Assembly (NCBI RefSeq): GCF_000283155.1
Contig: NW_004454160.1
Coordinates: forward strand, 10,457,424 to 10,521,423
Direction of reading: 5' to 3'
DNA from: Ceratotherium simum simum
Taxonomy: Eukaryota; Chordata; Mammalia; Perissodactyla; Rhinocerotidae
DNA length: 64,000 nucleotides
A model generated the notes under the pieces. That model had not been told where the DNA came from, did not search any database, and saw nothing but the letters and a program-made list of their open reading frames with translations. Both the position numbers and the translations under genes were made by a program. Shown here piece after piece: positions 49,549 to 60,707 of the stretch. How positions within the stretch are numbered: position 1 is the first letter of the stretch; each line of letters starts with the position of its first letter.

Positions 49549-50009
49549 ATGATAGGACCTAGAAGTATCTGGATCATCCTGTCAGCTCATCTCACTTAGT
49601 CTATGGACAATACATCAGTGACAGATGCTATTGTGATTCAACTGGTTATTAAACAGCACGAACGGCAAACTCACAATTCTCTTAAAACTGCCCCACATCT
49701 GGCTGTGTCAGTGGGTCATAAAACCTCTCAGGTGTTAGACGGTCTGTTTCATTTGGTCTCAGCTTAGCAGAAACCACCCTCCACTACTGTCCCAGCCATC
49801 ACAGCTGGGCGCATGCAAGTCTCAATAAACTGCCACTTGGTGATCAGGAAGGCAGCAGAGGGAACCAACTCTGTCCCCATCCTCTCTGGCCTCAGAAAGA
49901 AGTCCTGACCTTCCTCTAGGAAAAGGAGGGTGTGCATTGAATGATTTCAGCTTTGTTACGTTAGCTGAAGAAGGACCAAGAGACAGTGTTGGGTGGGAGA
50001 CCATGGATC

Positions 50010-50225
50010 TGGGCATAAATTCTGGTTCTGTCACTAAGTGGCTGTGTCCTCCCTGGACAAATGGCTCCCTTCTGTGGCCTCAGTCTCTTTCTCTGTAAGA
50101 CGGGGATAACAATTGTGCCGACTTCACGGGGCTGTCATGAGGATTAAAATCGATGAACATAGAACTCATTAGATAGTGCCTGGCACACCGTAAATACTAG
50201 GTGAGTGTTAGCTATTGCCTTTATC
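50010..50225 (+). repeat. MIR SINE relic
   Basis: Forward MIR with TCTGTCACTAAGTGGCTGTG, GGGCTGTCATGAGGATTAAA and AGTGCCTGGCACACCGTAAA. Confidence 0.7.
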
Positions 50226-51169
50226 TGTAAAATGAGGGCCCCTGTGGTTCTGCAGGATCTCTCAGCCCTCCTAAGAAGGAAAACTCATTAAACTCTAAGG
50301 GTGCCATTTTTATATTCTCTATGCACCTGCCCCATCAAACTCCTCCCAGACCATATATGGATAAAGATAAGAGTCTGCACTAGTGGTCTAAAAGGGTATC
50401 AGAAAAGGCTCTCCTACGTACCCTGTCTTTCATGGTCCTGGGAGAAAACCCTCACAGAGGGGCAACTCCATCTACCCCTCCAATTTGAACGTAATCTGGG
50501 GCTTCCTGCCACCTCAGTGCAATTGGCATGGAAATCGGTTCTGTTCAGAGAGTGGACGAATGGCAGGAGGAACTTCTGGGCTTGGGAAGGTGTGTGGGTC
50601 CCTAGGTCTCTGCTCAACCCCAGCCTCTGACCCACTCAGTCTGGGGTCAAGAGCCTTCCAGCAATTCAGTGATGGGCTGCTGTTTCTGGATATCATAACG
50701 ATAATAATTTCTTAAATTAGAGTTCATCACATCCATCAAAACATAAGTGCTTCTCAAATATCCCTCGTCCATGTGCATGGCCCATTTTTATGTGAGGAAA
50801 CTGAGGCTCACAAAGGTTAGCACCTGAGGCAAAACACCAGTCTAAACTGTTGGTGATGTTTTTCCTGTGTCATACTCGGGTCTTCCACAGTAAGCTGCTT
50901 GATTACTTTGTTGAATAGAAGAGGTGTCCTGAATTGACACTAACATCCTCCTAAAAAGTTAACAGTATCCGCAGCCCTATCCCAATAACTCTTGAAAAAC
51001 CTTATTCACGGGCAAAAGTGATCAATATAAGTTGGCTGCCCAGAGCTGGGATCCACTGGATCCTGGAGAATGGATGTCCCTAGTGAGGCCAGAGAGGAAG
51101 CTTAATTCTGAGCTGAGCCTCCCTCTTGGCTAGAAATACCAGCCCCAGGTGCTCCATCTCACTGCCCCG

Positions 51170-51345
51170 GTCTGCAGTCTGTGATTAGCGGCCCTAATGG
51201 CCATAATGCCTCCAATGTGGTGTTTAAACCAATAAGGCTTCAGAGAAGTTACGGTATGTTTAATAATGGCTTAATGACTACTTGTGAGATGCAAGGCTTC
51301 TGGTTCCTGTTTCGCCTTGATTTACAGCCCAACTCCGGCTGAGGA
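51170..51345. promoter_or_regulatory. Candidate ALX3 proximal enhancer
   Basis: This non-repetitive block, 1.4-1.6 kb before the ALX3 start, has many homeodomain-type cores in about 110 bases: GATTAGC, CTAATGG, CATAATG, TTTAATAATGG and TTAATGAC. It also has CCAATAAGG and GTTTAAACC. It lies outside the CpG island. The mixture of AT-rich cores and unique sequence is typical of a deeply conserved developmental element. Function is inferred from motif density and position only. Confidence 0.4.
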
Positions 51346-52489
51346 CAGCCAAGAAACCCCCTCTAAGCCCCCAGCGGAAGAGGGAGGTGTTCACACCAGG
51401 CCTCTTGGATTCCTTTAAAAACTGAGAATTCAAATGAAATACAAATGATGTTTGACTCCCTAGTCTCTGGAAGCATTGAAAATAAAAACGGTGTAACCCA
51501 GACTTAGGGACTCCTCAATCCACAGAAGCGAGCAGGGTCCTAGGGCCCTCGGGTATCTCTTCCAGATCTTAGGTAGGGTGGGGGTTGTTTCTCTTTTCAG
51601 AAATTCTAGGCTACTGCACTAGTCCTATGCTTCCTTTTGGCTGGGGAGACCCAGCTCTTAGGAGATGCAGTCCTACACTTACCTCCCTGCAAAACAGCAG
51701 GCCTGGAGCAGCAGAGCCCTGAGGTCTGAGCTGCAGACAGCCTCTCTCCAGTGGGTCCCCAGGCACTTCCAGATCATTTACCCACTGACAGGCATTCACT
51801 CCATGTCTGCTGTTCAAATGTAAATCCTTCTACCTACTCCTCCACCTGCTCCCAAGGCAGCCTGTGCTGGACCCTGTTCAGTCCTGAGCTGCCCTTACAA
51901 GTCTTCCTTCTGCTCCCGCCCTGCCTCTGCAACACAGCAGGAATATATAGAAGGACTCTGAGGATTGACTCGGTACAGTCTCCACAGTCAGATGAGGACG
52001 CTAGTGGCTGGTTCAAGATCCCACAGCTAATTAATGATAGGCCCAAGCTCCCCAGCCCCCATTCCCAGATGGGACCTGTTCCACACAATACTCTCAATGA
52101 CTCCCCTCCCTGTGAGAAACAAGAGATCTCTAAGGGAGGTGTTTTTGCTGTAGGCAACGTTTCTCCCAGCAAAGTAACTCCCTAACTCCAGCTAACTCCC
52201 AGCAAAGAATTAGGTGATCCAGCCCGGCCCCTACCTGCCCCCAGCCCTTATCCCAGGCTGATGTCAGGAGGCCAGACCTGCAAGTGTTCGTTGGGGATGG
52301 AAGGGGCGGCTCCACCCCACAAGTGCGTCACCCCTTTAGGGGTAGAAGCCTCTAGCCTGGATACCAGGACCAAGGGTGCTGCTCTGAACAAGGGACTCAC
52401 CGTGACGGGCAAACAAAAGGGACTCTGCCCTCGAGAGGCGGTGGCTTCCTCCCCCTCTCCTCGAACTGCCTCAGATATGGGGACTGGGG

Positions 52490-52737
52490 TGAATCAGGGG
52501 GCTCTCGGGCTCGGAGGGGTTAACCCGCGCGGGGCTGCACGTGACGTGGATGGTTCCAGCATTAAGTCAGCGGCGCGGCCCCCTCCCCTGTCTCCCGCCC
52601 CCCGCCCCCCGCGGCGCGCGCCGCTCCCGGGGGCTCCGCGCCCCCGCGCCCAGGTCCCTCCCCCTTGGCGGGCGCTCTCAGGCCGCGCGGGCAGCGCGAG
52701 CCCCGAAGCCCCGGCGGCCTGTGCGCCCCGAGCCGGC
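52490..52737 (+). promoter_or_regulatory. ALX3 promoter and 5' UTR region
   Basis: This GC-rich, TATA-less DNA lies directly before the ALX3 start. A compound CACGTGACGTGG at 52538-52549 overlaps an E-box (CACGTG) with a CRE-like TGACGTGG. Runs of CCGCCCC/CCCCGCC at about 52590-52615 are GC-box-like. The transcription start cannot be placed from sequence; the dispersed initiation usual at CpG-island promoters is likely. Confidence 0.7.
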
Positions 52738-53014
52738 ATGGACCCTGAGCGCTGCGCGCCTTTCGGCTTGGGGCCCGAGTCTGGCCCCTACGCGGCCGCG
52801 GGGGACGAGCCTCCGGGCCCCCAGGGGACCCCCACCTCCGCGCCTCACCTGCACCCCGCGCCGCCCCGCGGCCCGCGGCTGACCCGCTTTCCAGCCTGCG
52901 GGCCCCTGGAGCCCTACCTCCCAGAGCCGGCCAAGCCGCCCGCCAAGTACCTGCAGGACCTCGGGCCCGGCCCGGCGCTCAACGGCGGCCACTTCTACGA
53001 GGGCCCCGCGGAAG
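52738..53014 (+). CDS. ALX3: ALX3 exon 1 coding part (N-terminal Pro-rich region)
   Basis: The exon opens at the ATG at 52738 ([18 protein letters not shown]...) and encodes residues 1-92 plus the first base of codon 93. It ends at an AAG|GTAACG donor. The region is rich in proline, glycine and alanine, has no known fold, and contains [20 protein letters not shown], shared with the ALX3 family. ALX3 is a nuclear paired-class homeodomain factor acting in frontonasal and limb mesenchyme; loss causes frontorhiny in humans. The exon is very GC- and CpG-rich and lies in the island at about 52490-55620. The frame is open upstream to 52261, so this start is chosen by similarity to the family. Joining to the exon at 58141 creates codon GCT (Ala93). 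The summed product is 343 residues, the same length I recall for human ALX3. Confidence 0.96.
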
Positions 53015-54164
53015 GTAACGCGCGGCGCGGGGCGTAGCGCGCAGCCCCGACCCGCTCCCCTTCCCTCCTCGGGCCCGCACGGGCCTCCCCGCTTCCCTCT
53101 GCTGCTCGCCTGTTTCTCAACTTTTTGACCCTCTCGCCCCTCGCCACGGCTCCCTCAGAAGCTGGACGGGCGCTGGTCCAGGCCAGGCAAAAGCCAGCGC
53201 CGTGCGGGAGGCAGAGCCACCCTTCCTCCAGCGACGGGAATGGGAGGCAGGAGGAGGTCGAGACAGGGTGGAGCAGCGACGGCCGGGGCCCAGTTGGGCC
53301 CGAAGGCGGCCGGAGCTGGGAAGGAAAGATCATGCTTGGCCGGAGTTGGGCTGGAACTGCCACCTACCCAGAAGCCCGGACTGGGCCCAGGGCCCGGGCG
53401 CCACACTGAGCCGTTGGCCCCGATTTGGGGATAGAAGCGCGCGGCTTTTGTGTCTGGCGCCCGCTAAGGGCCCCGAGGCTGGGCCCCGACCAAGAGTGGC
53501 CAAGCTGGGCTCAGCCGAGGGCTGCGGCCTGTCCTCCGCCGGCCTCTCCTCCCCAGGCCCAGCCTCCGCGGGAAGGGCGCTAGCTGCGCGTTAGGCGCTC
53601 GGCGGAGTGGCCGCGGCTGGTCCGCCAGTGCCGGGGCCATTCTCAATACAGAATAACTGTGTTCTTATTTCTCAGACTAACCTGGCCTCCCCGTCGTTAT
53701 GCACGGTATGGCCGCCCTTCTCGCAGTCTTGACTTCCTCGCACTGGATCGTCACCGCTGGGCCGTCGGGAGCAGCCTGGGAGGGCCTAACCCCTGGGCGT
53801 CTCGGGCTCCTGGCCGGTGCCCTATGCGCTAAGGCCAGTTGGATCGCACCGTTTCCCGAGAACCTGAACGCCGGGGCCTGGCAGGCGGGTCCGCAGCCCC
53901 ACCGCCGCACACTGTACCGGCTGGCCTGTCGGAATCTCGGCGCCCGCGCCCGCCCCATCTGCGCTGCCACAGCCCGCAGCTTAGGCCCAGAGCTGGATCC
54001 TCCCAGAGCGGCCCCAACCCGCCCTCGTCCCGCTGGCGCCTCCCGGGCCTCCACAGAGTAGCCAGGCAGCTCTGGCCTTGGCCCAGCCGGGGCGGTGGGA
54101 ATGTGTAGGGGAGGGCTAGGAGGTGTGTGGGGGTCAGCGGAGGAAATGAGCGAGTCCGCGGAGC

Positions 54165-54245
54165 TGCGTGTCTGTGCCCTTTGAAAGAGGCTTTCCTGAT
54201 AAAAACCACAGTTAGGACTTAATGAGAAGCAGTTGGCCTGGCTCC
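54165..54245. promoter_or_regulatory. Candidate intronic regulatory element (RUNX plus homeodomain sites)
   Basis: A less GC-rich block inside the CpG island of ALX3 intron 1. It holds CCCTTTGAAAG, a RUNX-type AACCACA at 54204-54210 and TTAATGAG at 54219-54226. It resembles a small conserved element, but conservation could not be tested. Confidence 0.3.
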
Positions 54246-54479
54246 TCTGATCCCAGCCAGACGGCGGCGGCCGTGCAGCGCCATGAGCACCGCCAGGGAC
54301 AGGTACCCGGCCTGGCTGGGCGCGCCGCGTCGGGCAGGACCCACCCGCGGGCTCGCGTCCCTGCTGGGCGCGCCGGATCCCGCACGGACCGCGAGGGCGC
54401 CAGGATCGGCCGGGCGCCAAACAAACTGCCGAGAGCGCTGGAGCAGAACGAGCGGCGGGGAGCAACCCAGGGACCGCGA

Positions 54480-54790
54480 CGGTGTCAACAACGAAATGCA
54501 TGGAAATAAAACCAAAGAGTGTAAACAACAACCAAAAAGAGGGAAAAAGAATTTGCGCAAAACAACGGAGGACAGAGGCGAGAACGAGAGGTAAACGGCT
54601 GTCAGCGAGCTGTGCAGAACGGAAAAGAATAAATGAGGAACGACGAGCGGAAGATCGAAGGAAGCGGGTCAATGGAGAAGGGGAAGGACGAAGAGAGTAG
54701 GAACAGACAAAACGAAAGAAAAGAAGGACATCCTAAAAGAGCAGAAAATAGCAAAATGAGAACAAGTGGGAGAGGAAAATTAACGATTCA
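54480..54790. other. A/G-rich block inside the ALX3 intron 1 CpG island
   Basis: About 300 bases that are strongly purine-rich on the plus strand and poor in C and T, with several CpGs retained. It includes ATGCATGGAAAT at about 54496 and GTAAACAACA at about 54519, the latter matching the forkhead consensus. The composition differs sharply from the GC-rich flanks. No repeat family was recognised. Confidence 0.6.
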
Positions 54791-55580
54791 AGATGAGCCG
54801 AGGACAGGCCAAACGAAACGAGGCGCCGCGAGTGCGAGCGGAGCCTGGGGAGAGACCCCGGCTGCCGCTGGCCGCCCGGTGCCCTGGCCGGGACTTCGCG
54901 GGCGGGCGGCCTGCGGCGGAGCCCGGCTGCTGGGGAAGGACGGCCCCGGGGGCTCGGGCCGCGCAGTCTACGTGGTGGGAAGTGGCGGGCAAAGAGCGAA
55001 CCCTCGTTATTTCCCCGGCGTGTAAAATAACGGGCTGGGAGCGTTTCCAGTTCAGACCAGTGAGCGCGCAGCTGCGCCCCATCTGCGGCGCGGTCTTTGC
55101 CGAGGCCGGGAAGTTGCGCTCGAGAGCCTGGCGCACCGCGCTCCGCTCTCGCCCTTTGCGGAGAGCGCCCAGCCCTGCTCTGGACCACGGCCGCGTCCTG
55201 TCTTTGCCAGCCACCCTCGCGTCCTCTGCGCGTGACTGCTCTGAGGGCCGAAGAAATGCATGGCCGGTCCTTCTTCCTCTGCCGGGGGCCGCCCAGTCTG
55301 TCTCCGAGGTTGGCTCCCTCACTTCTGGATGCTCCCGCCGCCGCTGAGGCCTTGAGCTGGGTAACTGTAAGGGCCGCGCTCACCGGCCGACCACGGGTCT
55401 CGAGAGTTCCAAGTCATCGCCCCTGGCTGAAGTCTCTAGGCCAAGGCTGAGGACCTTTAAGGGAAGCACCAAGGCCCTGCTGGGGTCCTACACACGACGG
55501 TTATGTCCACACCCGGCTGCAGGTCTTCAGCGAGAGCTTCGAGAGCTCAGGCCTCAGCGAGCTCTGCGGTTCGCTTGAGA

Positions 55581-55594
55581 CGCGCGCGCGCGCG
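55581..55594. repeat. (CG)7 dinucleotide run
   Basis: Seven uninterrupted CG units at the 3' edge of the ALX3 island. Alternating CG is the classic sequence for Z-DNA and is unusual to keep unless unmethylated in the germline. Confidence 0.9.
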
Positions 55595-56823
55595 GAGCAA
55601 GGCTGCCACGAAAGCTGAGAGCTGGATGGTTGGTCCTGCGGCCCCACGCCATCCGTGGGGGCAGTGCCGCTCCCGGGCTTCAGTGGCTTCGAGGCAGCCG
55701 CTAGTAGGGGCTCTGGCTGTCCCTGGAGCGGGGGAGTGCCCAGGGCGGGAGAGCCGAGTCAGGGACACAGCTTCTGCGCCGTCGCAGAGGTCCTTGTCCT
55801 GGCTCCTGTCTTTCAGGCCCAACAGACTGCTGCTCTGGCTCTGCGGTTGTACAGGCCATGGACACCGGTGGCTGAGCCCCAGGCTCCCAATCTCCAACAT
55901 GAGCACTCCCCCTTAACCACCCAGTGTCCCCACCACGTGCAAGTGACTCCTGCACACAGCCTGTACACACCTTGAATGTGCTCCGGGCCTTACAGCGCAT
56001 CCTTCCCCTTATAGGCTTAGATCCAAACTGCTGGTGTTCATTCCTGCTCTCCATTTATCCCACCTCCATCTCTTCTGGGCCTTGCTCCTCAGGAGGCTGC
56101 TTGGTGTGCTATGAGTCATGCCCCTGTCCCCCAAAGAGGGAGAATGCCACCCTGTCCATGGAGTTCTCCAGGCAGATGGAGGAGGGTTCAGGGCAATAAC
56201 AATGAAGAGGGGAGTTCTTTGGTCCCCTGACAGGGCTGTAGAATGGGCAGGCATGGGAGGCCAGCAGAGGCCAGCAGGCTTGGCCCTTTTTTGGATAGCT
56301 ATTCTCAGAAGTCCCGTTGCATTTTCATCTTTTACCCTGGTAGCTGGGTGGCTTAAGTTCAGGAAGACAAGTCCCAGAGCCCCAGATCTGGTGACTTCCT
56401 CTGGGCAGATCCTATTGAGACAGGCACTGAGGGCCCAAGAGGCAGATGAGCAAGCACCAGAGCTGTGGGGAATCCTCTGCAGTGATGTCAGTGCTCCCCT
56501 GACCCCCATCCCTGAGGTACTCTCACCCTTTTCTGCTGGAGTCCAGCAGGGCCTCCCTCCGAACTCAATACACCAAGATCCCTCCCTCTCAGGCCTGCTG
56601 CGTGTGGGGTCTCCCCTTCCAGTTTCCCTGGTCCCCCTTACTGTTTTCAGTTATTTGGTTCAACTTCCACTCGTCCTCCTTCCTAAGGTCCTACCAAATG
56701 GAACTACCCCTAGAACCAAAATATGCTGGCCAAGAATAGAAGTTAGGTACTGCAGTATTTACTCTCCAGTGTTCCACCTGAGTTGAGAAGCAGAACTGGT
56801 GCCTGGGATGTCGCTGTGCACAG

Positions 56824-56835
56824 CCCCCCCCCCCC
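56824..56835. repeat. Homopolymer C12 in ALX3 intron 1
   Basis: Twelve consecutive C, prone to sequencing and slippage error. Confidence 0.9.
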
Positions 56836-58140
56836 GAGGGCAGGCCCTACCTGACCCTCCCAGACCTCCAGGACACTCACAACTCGGAGCTTATTTCACA
56901 GCCTGGGTGGTCCTGGGAAGTCACTGACCACCTTCCAGCTGAAGGGAACCTTACCCAACATTTCTTCCACAATGCAGACAGGGACTTATCAGACCCAGAA
57001 CCCCAAAAGCCCATTTCCCTGGTCCTGTCCTCCCCCAACTACAGCTGTGATCCCAATACCAAGTTCCAGGCAAGAAACTGCCTCTTGGTGCCAGCTTGCT
57101 GGGCCTCCTGGGGGCCAGGCCCCTGCTGGGATGGGCCTGGGGCCAGGGAAGGGGCTGTGTGTCAGTGGGGCGTTGCTCCTGCCCTCCCAGAGGACTGCTG
57201 AGGAAAGATTTCATGGCAACGCCACTGGGGGTCCTCACCAGAGTGAGAGGGCGGGGGCCATCAGGATGACCCATTTTTCCCCATGCCCCGGTCGGTGGTG
57301 GCGGGGCTCCACCAAGCTTCCTGAGTGAGGGTTAGCACGTCAGAGTGCGGCTGCTGGGAACTGTTCCCCGTCTGCAATCACGGGCAACGGGGGAGCTGTC
57401 AGAAACTCCTGAGGAGGGAGGAGCAGACAATGATGAGAATGATGGGTTAGGGGCTGCGCCCTATTTGGACACCCCCAACTCTCCTTCTCCCAGCATAGCC
57501 TATCTCCTGCCTCTCTAATGCTGGAGCTTAAGTCTTTGCCCAAACATCACACTTTTCGGAGGAATGAGACAATCCCTCTTGAAACTTCTTTGCCCCATCT
57601 TGCCCTTCATACCCCAGGGCTGGGAGATTTGACATTTGGGGTTCAGAGAATGAGGCACAAGCAGACCAGCCAAAGGTCCTGGGAGCAGAGGCATGGGCAC
57701 AAGGACATGGGAACCAAGGCCTGCAGGGTCACGGACAGGAGGCACTTCCTGGCAGGGGTGGGGACATGTCAACCACCCCATCCTCTCCCCCTCCTCCCAC
57801 CTCTGCACTAGGCCCTGCCATGGCGCCAATCCTGGCATCTCCACACCGTGTGGGACGTACCACCACAGTGCTTCCCCGAAATGAACCCCCCTCTGGCCCC
57901 AGCAGATCAACCCAGACCACAGAGCACATGGTTCCCCAGGGCCCCCCTCCCCTGCTGGAGGCTCAGCAGGCAGGCCTCTTAATACTAGGCTCTCATGGAG
58001 GGTGGCTGCTGTGGAGGAAGGGAAGAAAAAGGAAGGGGGAGGCGGGGACTGAAGCGTCAACGTTCTTCCCCCTCCCTCCATTCCACCCACAAAACCCCTT
58101 GGTTCGGTTTCCATCCTCCTTTTTGTGTTTTCCATTGCAG

Positions 58141-58457
58141 CTGAGGAGAAGGCCTCCAAAGCTGCCAGCTTCCCCCAGCTGCCCTTGGACTGCCGAGGGG
58201 GCCCCAGAGACGGGCCCTCTAACTTGCAAGGCTCCCCAGGCCCCTGCCTGGCAAGCCTGCGCGTCCCTCTGTCCCCGGGACTCCCAGACTCCATGGAGTT
58301 GGCCAAGAACAAGAGCAAGAAGCGCCGTAACCGCACGACCTTCAGCACGTTCCAGCTGGAGGAGCTGGAGAAAGTCTTCCAGAAAACCCACTACCCTGAT
58401 GTGTATGCCCGGGAGCAGCTGGCTCTGCGCACGGACCTAACGGAGGCCCGGGTACAG
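58141..58457 (+). CDS. ALX3: ALX3 exon 2 (linker and homeodomain helices 1-2)
   Basis: This exon is 317 bases, residues 93-198. It follows a good acceptor (pyrimidine tract, TTGCAG at 58140) and ends at CAG|GTGAGG. It encodes a Ser/Pro/Gly-rich linker and then, from residue 153, the homeodomain starting [12 protein letters not shown], with helix 1 (QLEELEKVF) and helix 2 ([12 protein letters not shown]) in order. The basic run KNKSKKRR just before and inside the domain looks like the nuclear localisation signal. The exon stops exactly after homeodomain residue Q46, the usual intron position in paired-type homeobox genes, so the DNA-recognition helix lies in the next exon. No frameshift or premature stop is present. 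Confidence 0.97.
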
Positions 58458-58684
58458 GTGAGGTCGCCTCAGGCATGGGGCTCTTTGGCTGCCTTGACCA
58501 CCCAGACCATGGGCCAGAGCATGGAAGGGCTGAGAGAGGTGGGTGCTAGAGCCACAGAGAGCTGCCTTTCCCAGGAGCCTGTCCCCAGCCCACCCTCCTG
58601 GGCTCACCTTCCATGCCCAGCTCTGCTGCAGCCACGGACTTGCAGCTCAAGTTGAGGCTTATGCATGTGCATGAGGGTGATGTT

Positions 58685-58885
58685 CTCTTGGAGTTAAAAG
58701 ACCTGTGTGGGTGTCCTAGCTCTGCCACTTACTAGCTGGCCAGGTGATTTGGGGCATGTCATTGAATTGTTCAGTCTCCATTTCCCAATTCAGGAAAAGA
58801 GGATAGTACTACCTACTTAAGGAGTATCTTTGAGGATCATAGGTGTGACAGCATTTTGGAAGCAGTGAAATGCTGAACACATATC
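58685..58885 (+). repeat. MIR SINE relic in ALX3 intron 2
   Basis: Forward MIR with CTAGCTCTGCCACTTACTAG and TTTGAGGATCATAGGTGTGA. Confidence 0.65.
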
Positions 58886-60342
58886 AGGGCTGCTCCTGAG
58901 GGGGCTGCCCAGAATGGGAGGGTCCCCACTGGGGGTTCTCAGGCTCGGTGAATGCTCAAAGCCATCCTGAGCCAGCATCCTTCAGTCCTGCCAACTCCCA
59001 GACCTGGGCTGGGAGAGCCTGGCCAGGAGTCTCTCCCCACCCAACAAACTCCACGACAGAGGTCAGGCCCCAGGCTTCCTGGATGGGGCTGAGGCCAGCT
59101 TCATGTAGGATGGAGCTCAGTCTGTGGGGATGGGCTCGGGGGATGGAGGGATGCTGGGAACAGGGGAAAAGGAGAAGGGCAGGGAAAGTCCATGTCCAAG
59201 CCATGTTGGAAATGAGAAAGAGCAAGAAGGTGGCAAGCAGGGTGGGGATAGGAAAGGAGGCTTCAGGAAGAGTCTGGCCCAAGAGGAAGATGGTCGGTGT
59301 TGCCTTGCTTTGAACCGGCTTGATAAACAGCAGGCTCCCTGATGCCAAGCAGAAGGTACTGGGAGAGGGGTTAGGTTTGGGCTTCTCAGGACGTGAGGAG
59401 ATTCCCTCTCCCACCACAGAGCTCACACTTATCACACCCTGCCTGGGCCTCTCCAGACTGTTTGAAGGCACTGGGGCAGGGGCCAGCTCTGGCAGAATAT
59501 GGGGCCTGGCAGGCCAGTCTATCAGGAGGCCAGCTGCCGTCTAGCAGAGAAGGCCCCACAGCTGAATTCAACGTAGGACAAGAGGGGCTTGGGCTGTTTC
59601 CCCTTCTCTGCTGGGTCCTCCTGCTTCCATGTTCCTCCCCGATGGCACCCAAAACAGACTTTCAGGACTGTCCCCCAAGGTTCCCCAGGGCCTGGGGCCA
59701 TCAGGGTGAGAGCCCAGCATGCAAGACAACCCCAGACTACATAAGTCTAGAACATCAAGTCTCTAGACACCTCAGCAAGCCTCTGGGGTGGGGTGTGAAA
59801 TAGCTGCCCCTATGGAACTGCTCTGGGGAAGTAGAGCACACTTCCCCACTCCTCCTAGGCCTTTTCAACCCTGGAAGGGTGCAGAGGTAGCCACAAGGCT
59901 CCCAGACCTAGCCCAGAAGCTTCCCCAGTGATTGAGGCCCTGGAGTAGGGATGTTTTCTGGGACAGGAGCATGACATCACCCATAAGCCCCACCCCATGG
60001 AGAGAAATAAGACCACACACAGGACAATGCAGAAGGCAGGTCCAGAGCACGGGTGGGGACTCTGAGGGAGAACGGGTGGTGACAGGGAAGCATTCCCAGC
60101 AAAGTGATCCGCTTCACAGGCTGCAGGCTCCTTCATCTGCCTGTGGGGGAGGGAAAGGAGAGAAAGGAAGGCCAGGTAGCTGGGCAGGTGCGGTGGCCCT
60201 TCCCTGACTTCACCCCAGGCCTGCTCTGGGATCTCTGCAACCGGGGTTGGGGGGTAGGGGCCAGCTTCTTAACTGTCAGGGCCTCACCTGCCTGCATGGG
60301 TAGGAATGCCCGTGGGGGAGCATGAGGGGCTGGAGTGGGGTT

Positions 60343-60361
60343 ACACACACACACACACACA
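60343..60361. repeat. (CA)n microsatellite in ALX3 intron 2
   Basis: Nine or ten uninterrupted CA units. Confidence 0.9.
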
Positions 60362-60693
60362 TAGCTTCTTCTGTTGTGGCTCCAAGCTAGATCCCTGGAA
60401 AGCAGGTGGATTGTTTGGTTTGGTTTGGTTTTGATATTGCCAGTGTCTATCCCAGAGCCTGACACATTTATTAAATGATAGAAATACAAAATGCATGCAC
60501 CAATACACATAAATCTAACAGTCATAGGGCACATACAAAACAACAAATTCATCACAGATAGGTACAGAGGACACAGATAGGCCACCCTTACCTGCCAGGA
60601 GCTCACAAATAAACGGGAGAGACAGATTCCAAAACAGATAATGGTAATAGGACGTGCTAGGTACAATTAGAGAGATGCCGGGTATCACGAAGT

Positions 60694-60707
60694 CCAGCAG
60701 AGGGTGC
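60694..60707 (+). promoter_or_regulatory. Weaker CTCF-like motif in ALX3 intron 2
   Basis: CCAGCAGAGGGTGC is one base from the common CTCF form ending in GGGCGC. It lies in old repeat-like sequence, so occupancy is uncertain. Confidence 0.25.

Larger units (their letters stand above)
47031..51169. other. Intergenic DNA upstream of the ALX3 proximal region
   Basis: No gene was seen. It holds L2 and MIR relics, the STAT-site block, the (TTTTA)n run and a MIR scrap at about 50790-50830. The rest is AT-moderate sequence without clear features. Confidence 0.5.
52490..55620. other. CpG island over ALX3 exon 1 and the first half of intron 1
   Basis: High GC with frequent CpG runs from the promoter through exon 1 and about 2.6 kb into intron 1, broken by an A/G-rich stretch at about 54480-54790. 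Islands this long are typical of developmental transcription-factor genes under Polycomb control; that is family knowledge and is not shown by the sequence. It contains a (CG)7 run at 55581-55594. Long open frames inside it on both strands are composition artefacts. Confidence 0.85.
53015..58140 (+). other. ALX3 intron 1
   Basis: This is a 5126-base GT-AG intron in phase 1. Its first half is CpG island. A less GC-rich block at 54165-54245 carries a RUNX-type AACCACA and a TTAATGAG. The purine-rich block at 54480-54790 follows. From about 55700 composition falls to ordinary levels, with no coding signal. A run of 12 C lies at 56824-56835. Confidence 0.9.

Noticed and set aside
53677..54672. 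331-codon open frame on the minus strand inside ALX3 intron 1
   Set aside because: Composition is dominated by Arg, Pro, Ala and Ser as expected from reading a CpG island in a shadow frame; no domain or family match was recognised.
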